Source: Pseudomonadota bacterium
GTDB taxonomy: Bacteria > Pseudomonadota > Alphaproteobacteria > GCA-2746255
DNA: 64,000 nucleotides
NCBI GenBank assembly: GCA_040752895.1
Contig: JBFMHN010000004.1
Location: 210,744-274,743, forward strand
Direction: 5' to 3'
Positions within the stretch are counted from its first letter, which is position 1. The number at the start of each line of letters is the position of its first letter. Shown here one piece after another: positions 58,406 to 64,000 of this stretch. The translations under genes and the position numbers were made by a program. The notes under the pieces were generated by a model, which was not told the origin of the DNA, searched no databases, and was given only the letters and a program-made list of their open reading frames with translations.

Positions 58406-59740
58406 GTGACGGAAACCAGTTTTGATCTTGTGCTCACCGGCGGCACCTGCGTGACGCCGAAGGGGATTCTCCGCGCAGACGTCGGTGTCCGAGAGGGGAA
58501 AATCGCCGCTATCGGCGAACTTCGGCGGCAGAAGGCCCAGACGACGATCGACGTTTCCGGTCTGCACGTGTTGCCCGGTGTCATCGATGCCCAGGTCCAT
58601 TTCCGCGAGCCGGGAATGGAACACAAGGAAACCATCGCGACCGGCACCCGTGGCGCCGTGAAAGGCGGCGTCACCACCGTTTTCGAGATGCCGAACACCA
58701 ACCCGCCGACGGTGGGGGAGGCGGAGCTTGCCGACAAAATCGCCCGCGCTCGCGGGCGGGCTTGGTGCGACATCGCGTTTTTCGTCGGCGCCACGCCGGA
58801 AAACGCCGACCGTTTGGGCACGCTGGAGCGGTTGCCGGGGACGGCGGGGGTCAAGCTTTTCATGGGCAGTTCGACTGGCAAGCTGCTGGTCGCCGAGGAC
58901 GCGGCGATCGAACGCGTGCTGCGTTCCGGCTCGCGCCGGGTTGCCGCCCATTGTGAGGACGAGGCCCGCCTTAAGGATCGCTACGCCTTGGCCGTCGAAG
59001 GGGGCGAAGCGCGTTTCCATCCCGTCTGGCGGGACGAGGAAACCGCTCTCCGCGCGACGCAGCGCTTGATTGGGCTGGCGCGGAAATGCGGCCGCAAGGT
59101 GCACGTGCTTCACGTGACGACGGCGGAGGAAATGGCGTTTTTGGCGACGGCCAGGGAAATTGCCAGCGTCGAGGTGACGCCCCAGCATCTGACCCTGGCG
59201 GCGCCGGACTGTTACGATCGGCTGGGCACGCTCGCCCAGATGAACCCGCCGATCCGCGACGCTTCTCACCGCGAGGCGCTGTGGCGGGCCGTCGTAGCCG
59301 GCGTCGTCGACGTCGTAGGCTCCGACCACGCGCCGCACACGCTTGAGGAAAAAGCGAAACCCTATCCCCAAAGCCCCGCCGGCATGCCCGGCGTGCAGAC
59401 CCTCGTCCCGATTCTTCTCGATCACCTGCACAAGGGCCGGCTTTCTCTCGAACGGCTGGTCGAGCTTACGAGTAAGCGCGCGGCTGAGATGTACCGCATC
59501 CGGGGAAAGGGCGCCGTCGCGATCGGCTTCGACGCGGATTTCACGGTCGTCGATCTTCTGGCCGAACGGGAGATTACGAACGCCTGGATTGAAAGCCGGG
59601 TGGGGTGGACGCCGTTCGATGGGATGAAGGTGACCGGCTGGCCGCGCATGACGATCCTGCGCGGTCGTCGCGTCATGTGCGACGACGAGATTCTCGGCGA
59701 GGCGGCAGGCGACCTCGTTCGCTTCGAAGAGACGGCATGA
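58406..59740 (+). CDS. pyrC: Dihydroorotase, class I (PyrC-like)
   Basis: Amidohydrolase of pyrimidine synthesis. The 444-aa product has LPGVIDAQVHFREPG, where the usual HxH is QxH, the carbamylated lysine in VKLFMGSSTG, metal histidines in AAHCEDE and HVLHVTT, and the catalytic aspartate in GSDHAPHT. The Gln substitution appears to characterise a dihydroorotase subgroup common in alphaproteobacteria, so it may still be active. The start is a GTG at 58406. It overlaps the AcuI-like gene (ATGA). An allantoinase-like alternative is less likely. Confidence 0.88.
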   Translation: MTETSFDLVLTGGTCVTPKGILRADVGVREGKIAAIGELRRQKAQTTIDVSGLHVLPGVIDAQVHFREPGMEHKETIATGTRGAVKGGVTTVFEMPNTNPPTVGEAELADKIARARGRAWCDIAFFVGATPENADRLGTLERLPGTAGVKLFMGSSTGKLLVAEDAAIERVLRSGSRRVAAHCEDEARLKDRYALAVEGGEARFHPVWRDEETALRATQRLIGLARKCGRKVHVLHVTTAEEMAFLATAREIASVEVTPQHLTLAAPDCYDRLGTLAQMNPPIRDASHREALWRAVVAGVVDVVGSDHAPHTLEEKAKPYPQSPAGMPGVQTLVPILLDHLHKGRLSLERLVELTSKRAAEMYRIRGKGAVAIGFDADFTVVDLLAEREITNAWIESRVGWTPFDGMKVTGWPRMTILRGRRVMCDDEILGEAAGDLVRFEETA

Positions 59741-60756
59741 CGGAGGGCGCTTTCACGGCGCTTGTTCTGGAGGACGAGAAAGGCAAGGTCCGCGCTTCCG
59801 TCAAAAAGTTGCCCGAAACGTCACTGCCCGCAGGCGATGTCACCGTCGCGGTCGCCTACTCGACGCTCAACTACAAGGACGGCATGATCGTGAACGGCCT
59901 TGGGCACATGGTGAAAAGCTATCCCCATGTGCCGGGAATCGACTTCGTCGGCACGGTCGAAGAATCGTCCTCGCCTCGCTTCCGGCCGGGCGATGAGGTG
60001 ATCCTCACCGGCTGGCGCGTGGGCGAGGTCCACTGGGGCGGGTTCGCCCAGAAGGCGCGCGTGCGGGCGGAATGGCTGGTGCCCTTGCCGAAGGGGCTCA
60101 GCCCAAAACGGGCGATGGCGATCGGCACGGCGGGCTTCACCGCCATGCTGGCCCTGATGGCGCTCGAGGAACATGGGCTTACGCCGGCCGCCGGCGAGGT
60201 CATCGTGACCGGGGCTTCCGGGGGCCTCGGCAGCGTCGCGGTGGCGCTGCTTGCCGCCTGTGGCTACCGGGTCGCCGCCTCGACCGGCCGGCCGGAACTG
60301 CATGGCTATCTCAAGGAGCTGGGCGCGGCGGTCATCCTCGACCGGGCCGAGCTGGCACCTTCGCGTTTCGTCGAGGGGGGCAAGCTCGGCCAGCCTCTGG
60401 GCTCCGAACATTGGGTTGGCGCCATCGATACGGTGGGGGGCGCTACGCTCACGACATTGATCGCCACGATGAAACACTGGTCCAGCATTGCCGTTTGCGG
60501 ACTGGCCTCGGGGAACGAGTTGCACGCGTCGCTGATTCCCTTTCTGATCCGGGGCATCAATCTTCTCGGCATTGAATCGGCGACCTGCCGAACCCAGCGC
60601 CGGCAAACGGCGTGGGAACGGCTGGTCCGTGATCTGCCGATGGAAGCGCTCGACCGCATGACGCAAACCGCGGCGTTGAAGGACATTCCAAAACTTGCCT
60701 CGGAGATTCTGTTGGGAAGGGTGCGGGGACGCACGGTGATCGACGTCAACGCCTAA
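59737..60756 (+). CDS. Acrylyl-CoA reductase AcuI-type MDR oxidoreductase
   Basis: NADPH-dependent, zinc-free medium-chain dehydrogenase. The 339-aa product shows VAYSTLNYKDGMIVNG and HVPGIDFVGTVEES, typical of the YhdH/AcuI family, and the cofactor loop VTGASGGLGSVAVALLAACG near residue 153, with ATCRTQRRQTAW near the end. In 3-hydroxypropionate and DMSP metabolism AcuI reduces acryloyl-CoA to propionyl-CoA. Its linkage to dihydroorotase is by ATGA overlap and is unlikely to be functional. Confidence 0.88.
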   Translation: MTEGAFTALVLEDEKGKVRASVKKLPETSLPAGDVTVAVAYSTLNYKDGMIVNGLGHMVKSYPHVPGIDFVGTVEESSSPRFRPGDEVILTGWRVGEVHWGGFAQKARVRAEWLVPLPKGLSPKRAMAIGTAGFTAMLALMALEEHGLTPAAGEVIVTGASGGLGSVAVALLAACGYRVAASTGRPELHGYLKELGAAVILDRAELAPSRFVEGGKLGQPLGSEHWVGAIDTVGGATLTTLIATMKHWSSIAVCGLASGNELHASLIPFLIRGINLLGIESATCRTQRRQTAWERLVRDLPMEALDRMTQTAALKDIPKLASEILLGRVRGRTVIDVNA

Positions 60757-60780
60757 AGCCGGGCGCTTTTCGGATGAAGT

Positions 60781-60805
60781 CATTGATATATTAATAATAT
60801 CAATG
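60781..60805. promoter_or_regulatory. AT-rich inverted repeat between acuI-like and Sel1 genes
   Basis: Perfect 9-bp arms CATTGATAT (60781-60789) and ATATCAATG (60797-60805) flank a 7-bp ATTAATA centre. The TTGAT...ATCAA edges resemble CRP/FNR half-sites, but their spacing (11 bp) is wider than the 4 bp of FNR sites. It lies 167 bp upstream of the Sel1 gene. The local AT-rich sequence stands out from the GC-rich surroundings. Confidence 0.45.
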
Positions 60806-60971
60806 GACTAGATGATCCGCGGAAAGGCTATTATATTTAGAAAGACAGGGAAGTTGAGCGATAAAGGCGAAGAAATAGGAAGCGATTCAGCGGCGTAACC
60901 GTTTGCCGGTCAGCAGCATCAAAAAAAGCGTGGGGCGCACGCCGCGCTGCACTAGGAACATGGAGAGATCA

Positions 60972-61562
60972 ATGCGGAAGCTTGTTACGCTCGCGGCCAC
61001 GTTGGCCGTCCTGGTTGCCCTTCTCGGAACGGTGTGGGTGGTCCGTGAGCTCGGTAAAAAGGAAGCGGAGGAAGCCGTCCTCGCCAACCGTGTCGCAACC
61101 GATTCGGAAGCCGCGGTAACGGCCGACGGCAAGGTGGATCACCTGAAGGCCGGCTATGCCGCCTATCACAGCGGCCGGCTCGTCGAAGCGGCGGCGGAAT
61201 ACCAGATCGCCGCCGATGAGGGCGATCCCGTCGCCCAGCGGAACCTGGGATTCCTCTATGAGCATGGTCACGGCGTGAACCCGGATTATTTGCAGGCCAT
61301 GGCCTGGTATCAGAAAGCGGCCGATCAGGGGCATCGGGCGGCCTTTAACAATATCGGCTTCCTGTACGTGGCGGGGCTGGGTGTCGAGCAGGACTTCGTC
61401 CAAGCACACTATTGGTACACGAAGGCGGTTGTTGCGGGCAGCGCGGAAGGCAAGCGTCTGCGTGAGGTGATCCGGAAAAAGATGACGGAGGAACAGATCG
61501 CCACAGCCGAGAAATTGGCGAAGGACAACGGCCTCAAGGAAGAGGGCGTTTTCGGTTTCTGA
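60972..61562 (+). CDS. Sel1-repeat protein, membrane-anchored
   Basis: The 196-aa product has an uncleaved signal or membrane anchor (residues 3-24, LVTLAATLAVLVALLGTVWVV), then Sel1 repeats with the consensus A-E-Y-x3-A-x-x-G-x3-A (AAAEYQIAADEGDPVAQRNLG; AMAWYQKAADQGHRAAFNNIG; AHYWYTKAVVAGSAEGKRL). Such proteins scaffold envelope complexes. The ATG at 60972 is chosen over upstream codons (MERSMRK) because the signal then starts cleanly. Confidence 0.85.
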   Translation: MRKLVTLAATLAVLVALLGTVWVVRELGKKEAEEAVLANRVATDSEAAVTADGKVDHLKAGYAAYHSGRLVEAAAEYQIAADEGDPVAQRNLGFLYEHGHGVNPDYLQAMAWYQKAADQGHRAAFNNIGFLYVAGLGVEQDFVQAHYWYTKAVVAGSAEGKRLREVIRKKMTEEQIATAEKLAKDNGLKEEGVFGF

Positions 61563-61832
61563 CCGGCCCCTTCCAGGCGGTGCCGAACGCGGGCCCGCCG
61601 ACGCCCACGAGGCGCCTCACAATCGAACGGGCAGGCGGGTCGGGATGCGTCTGCGCAGCCTAACGCCCCAGACCGTCGGACGAATTCCGGAAAGCGTGTC
61701 ATTGAAAGCGGCCTGCCGGGTTTCTGCCTGGGCTGTCTTGCGGCCTTTCTTGCCCGCTTTGCCGCCTTTGCCGTCTAACCGTCATGAAACCGTCTTCCGG
61801 CGGTCATGAAATTGTCAACGGCTGGCGGCAAA

Positions 61833-62087
61833 ATGGCGTACATGGAGAACGAAACCCTGATCCTCACTTGTCTCGCCAGCGGCTTCGCGGGCTGGTGGCT
61901 GGGGGCGCTCTTTGTTTTTCAACTAAGGACGGGGGGCCACGCTTGTGGGCCGACAGGTCATGGCGCATACCCCCTTCACGAAGGCTCCGCCGGGCACCTT
62001 GCCGGCACCCGTTCCATCGGGTCGCGGCAGTGGAACCCGAAAGCCGACGTAGAGGATTTCGAGCCTATTCCGCCCGCCTTTCTTTAA
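61833..62087 (+). CDS. Possible small membrane protein
   Basis: An 84-aa frame (MAYMENETLILTCLASGFAGWW) with one predicted transmembrane helix (about residues 8-30) and a hydrophilic tail lies in the 779-bp space between the Sel1 and transporter genes. No clear ribosome-binding site or family is seen, so it may be spurious. The rest of this space (61,563-61,832 and 62,088-62,340) shows no gene, tRNA or terminator that I can support. Confidence 0.35.
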   Translation: MAYMENETLILTCLASGFAGWWLGALFVFQLRTGGHACGPTGHGAYPLHEGSAGHLAGTRSIGSRQWNPKADVEDFEPIPPAFL

Positions 62088-62340
62088 GTCCGCTGGATAA
62101 GACTGGATAAGAAGGGTAAAGCGACAGAGGGCCGCTTGCGCCCGTCCCGCCCTTAAAGAGGCATTGCGTTTCGCCCGCTTTTTTGCATCATACTGACGTT
62201 TCCTGAACGGTAACGAAGGTTCCAGAAGCGGACCTTGATCGTTATTTCTGTTTTCCCGGAAATTTCGCTGGCATGGGAGACGGCAGGCGTGCCCTCGCCG
62301 GTTTTTTCGTGGGCGGACCGATGGAAAGGTGGCAGACGCT

Positions 62341-63684
62341 ATGGGATGGGCATCCGTCGATCTCCTGATCGTTCTCGGGCTGGTGGTGGTCATCTTCTTC
62401 GGTTTCGTCCGGGAATGGCTGCCGACGTGGGGCGTGGTCCTTGGTGCGATCGGGGTCTTGCTGGCGACCGGCATCCTGAATGTCGGCGAGGTCTTTCGCG
62501 CCTTTACGAACGACGCGCCGGTCACGATCGGCGCGATGTTCATCCTGAGCGCGGCGCTGGCGCGGACGGGCGTCGTGGAAAGCCTGGGCCGCGCCGTTCT
62601 GAAGGCGGCCGATTTTTCTCCGGTTCGCGCCTTGACCTTGCTCATGCTGGCCGCGATGGGGCTTTCCGCCTTCATCAACAACACGCCGGTCGTCGTCGTC
62701 CTGACGCCGGTCGTCATCGCGCTGGCGCGCGCGATGGGGGAGGCGCCCTCGAAGTTGCTCATCCCCCTTTCCTTCGCGGCCATTCTTGGCGGGACGATGA
62801 CCCTGATCGGCACCTCGACGAACCTGCTGGTCGATGGCGTGGCGCGTCAGGCCGGGCTGCAAGCTTTCGGTGTCTTCGAGATCACGCTGGCCGGCCTTGT
62901 CCTGGGCGGCGTCGGCACCGTCTACTTTCTGCTCATCGGCCGTCATTTACTTCCCCGCCGCGAGCCGGAGGCGTCCCCGTTGCCGAAGCTTTCAGAGCAA
63001 GGCTTCCTGGCCGACATCTTCGTGCCAAGCCGCTCCCAGCTGCTTGCCGGGGAAGGGCCCAGGAGCGAGCCTCCGCTCCGGCGGGAGAAGGCGCCAATCG
63101 CGATCGGCGCGGTTTTGCTGGTGGTGACGTTGGCGGCTTTCGGCACGCTGCCCATCGCCATTCTTGCCCTGGGCGCCGCGCTCACCGTCCTCGCTTTCGG
63201 ATGCCTGACCTTGCGGGAGGCCCACGCCGCCATCCACTGGAATATTCTGATACTGATCATTGGGATGCTCGCCTTGAGCTTGGCACTTCAGAAGACGGGT
63301 GCCGCGGAACTGCTGGCGAGTGAACTGCTTGGCGTAATGGGCGCCTTCGGGCCGCTCGTCGCGCTGTCGGCGGTTTACCTGATCACGTCGTTGCTCACCG
63401 AGTTCATGAGCAACAACGCCACCGGCGTTCTGCTCACGCCGATCGCGATCGGGCTTGCCCACCAGCTCGGCCTCGACCCCAGGCCATTCGTCGTCGCCGT
63501 CATGTTCGCCGCCTCGGCCAGCTTCGCGACGCCGATCGGCTACCAGACGAACACTTATGTGTACAAGGCAGGCGGTTACCGCTTCCTCGACTTCGTGAAG
63601 GTGGGGCTGCCGCTGAACCTGCTTCTATGGGTGACGGCGAGCTTCGTCATCCCGATCTTCTGGCCGCTCGTCCCGTCGAATTAG
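62341..63684 (+). CDS. SLC13/DASS-like (ion transporter superfamily) permease
   Basis: Polytopic 447-aa permease with two repeat halves: [23 protein letters not shown] and [23 protein letters not shown] carry the paired N-N-T/A-[PG] re-entrant motifs of the SLC13/DASS and ArsB/NhaD superfamily. No RCK (TrkA_C) domain is evident in the central hydrophilic loop. Substrate (sulfate, dicarboxylate or other anion) is not readable. An ATG at 62341 with AAAGGTGG upstream is preferred over the GTG at 62329. Confidence 0.85.
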   Translation: MGWASVDLLIVLGLVVVIFFGFVREWLPTWGVVLGAIGVLLATGILNVGEVFRAFTNDAPVTIGAMFILSAALARTGVVESLGRAVLKAADFSPVRALTLLMLAAMGLSAFINNTPVVVVLTPVVIALARAMGEAPSKLLIPLSFAAILGGTMTLIGTSTNLLVDGVARQAGLQAFGVFEITLAGLVLGGVGTVYFLLIGRHLLPRREPEASPLPKLSEQGFLADIFVPSRSQLLAGEGPRSEPPLRREKAPIAIGAVLLVVTLAAFGTLPIAILALGAALTVLAFGCLTLREAHAAIHWNILILIIGMLALSLALQKTGAAELLASELLGVMGAFGPLVALSAVYLITSLLTEFMSNNATGVLLTPIAIGLAHQLGLDPRPFVVAVMFAASASFATPIGYQTNTYVYKAGGYRFLDFVKVGLPLNLLLWVTASFVIPIFWPLVPSN

Positions 63685-63696
63685 ATTGAGAAGAAG

Positions 63697-63771
63697 TGGT
63701 GCCGCCGGCGTGGATTGAACACGCGACCTCACCCTTACCAAGGGTGCGCTCTACCACTGAGCTACGGCGGC
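63697..63771 (-). tRNA. tRNA-Thr (GGT)
   Basis: A 75-nt cloverleaf on the minus strand: acceptor GCCGCCG/CGGCGGC, D arm GCTC...GAGC, anticodon stem CACCC/GGGTG with loop TTGGTAA (anticodon GGT), T arm GCGTGTTCAATCCACGC and encoded CCA. Confidence 0.95.
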
Positions 63772-63803
63772 GAGGCGGCGACCATGCCACATTCGCCTTA
63801 AGA

Positions 63804-63838
63804 AAAGAAGCTCCCGCGAGGCGTGCGGGAGCTTCTTT
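63804..63838 (-). terminator. Rho-independent terminator, bidirectional
   Basis: Perfect 14-bp arms (AAAGAAGCTCCCGC, 63804-63817, and its complement, 63825-63838) with a 7-nt loop. The A-rich 5' arm gives a U-tract on the minus strand and the 3' arm a short one on the plus strand. It lies 32 bp beyond the stop codon of the gene at the right edge. Confidence 0.85.
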
Positions 63839-63869
63839 CGATGGCGGGAAGCCTTAAGGGGTTGGCGTC

Positions 63870-64000
63870 TTAGAAGCCGAGGCTTGCGCGGAACGCCCGC
63901 GTGGCTTTCTTTGCTTCCTTGGCGCCGTCGGGGTTGTCGGGAAGGGCGGCGCAGAAGGCGTCCACCGCCTTCTCGGCCAGCGGCACCCATTTGTCGAACC
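63870..64000 (-). CDS. Unidentified protein, C-terminal fragment
   Basis: A minus-strand frame open through the right edge ends at TAA 63870-63872 with ...FDKWVPLAEKAVDAFCAALP and a lysine/alanine-rich tail (DGAKEAKKATRAFRASLGF). Codon use fits the host, and the following terminator supports a real gene end. Forty-odd residues are too few to name it. Confidence 0.6.
   Translation of the reverse strand, partial: FDKWVPLAEKAVDAFCAALPDNPDGAKEAKKATRAFRASLGF

Noticed and set aside
56657..59431. 924-codon open frame on the minus strand opposite the PAS kinase and dihydroorotase genes
   Set aside because: Pure antisense of two well-recognised genes; composition is arginine/glycine/histidine-rich with no domain. 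Long antisense frames are expected at this GC content.
60781..60805. FNR site or terminator
   Set aside because: Half-sites TTGAT/ATCAA are 11 bp apart rather than 4 bp, and there is no T-run after the dyad.

Overview
The window is about 64 kb of GC-rich chromosome from an alphaproteobacterium, most likely a Rhodospirillales-type lineage. Supporting signs are the FtsZ C-terminal tail, the gene order of the division/cell-wall cluster continuing into lpxC-bamD-recN-ligA, a DUF2336 protein, a heteromeric GlyQS and the class I dihydroorotase subtype. The exact genus cannot be fixed from the sequence. No plasmid, phage, IS or CRISPR signature was found.

Positions 1-23,833, all on the minus strand, hold an unbroken division and cell-wall (dcw) cluster. 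Transcription runs mraZ-rsmH-ftsL-ftsI-murE-murF-mraY-murD-ftsW-murG-murC-murB-ddl-ftsQ-ftsA-ftsZ-lpxC-bamD-recN-ligA (ligA runs off the left edge). Most junctions are 1-14 bp overlaps, chiefly ATGA. Upstream of mraZ lie a TTGACA promoter and four MraZ-type boxes at exact 10-bp spacing. Next come rnpB (RNase P RNA), an AmpD-like amidase, a DMT exporter, a TerB-DnaJ protein and a divergent site-2 protease with CBS domains.

Positions 28.3-40.4 kb are the accessory core. They contain a candidate small RNA with a terminator, an OmpR-type two-component system, and a complete tungsten-enzyme module. The module has a tungstate ABC importer (tupA on minus, tupBC on plus), moaA, and an operon aorA-aorB-aorC-moaD-unknown for a three-subunit aldehyde:ferredoxin-type oxidoreductase with its own consensus promoter. 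An AT-rich methyltransferase-like gene sits between tupA and tupBC. It is flanked by an imperfect direct repeat whose left copy is a decayed 5' end of tupB.

Positions 40.4-64 kb are mostly housekeeping: DUF2336, a TPR-methyltransferase fusion, polyprenyl synthase, TrmN6-like methyltransferase, glyQS, pyruvate phosphate dikinase, ygfZ, a glycosyltransferase, asparagine synthase, a PAS histidine kinase, dihydroorotase, an AcuI-type reductase, a Sel1 protein and an SLC13-like transporter. The exception is a roughly 0.93-kb AT-rich island in the 3' end of tRNA-Pro. It has 34-bp target repeats, inner palindromic repeats and a single gene with a HEPN-like R-x4-H motif, but no integrase. Complete tRNA genes are Gly(CCC), Pro(CGG) and Thr(GGT).
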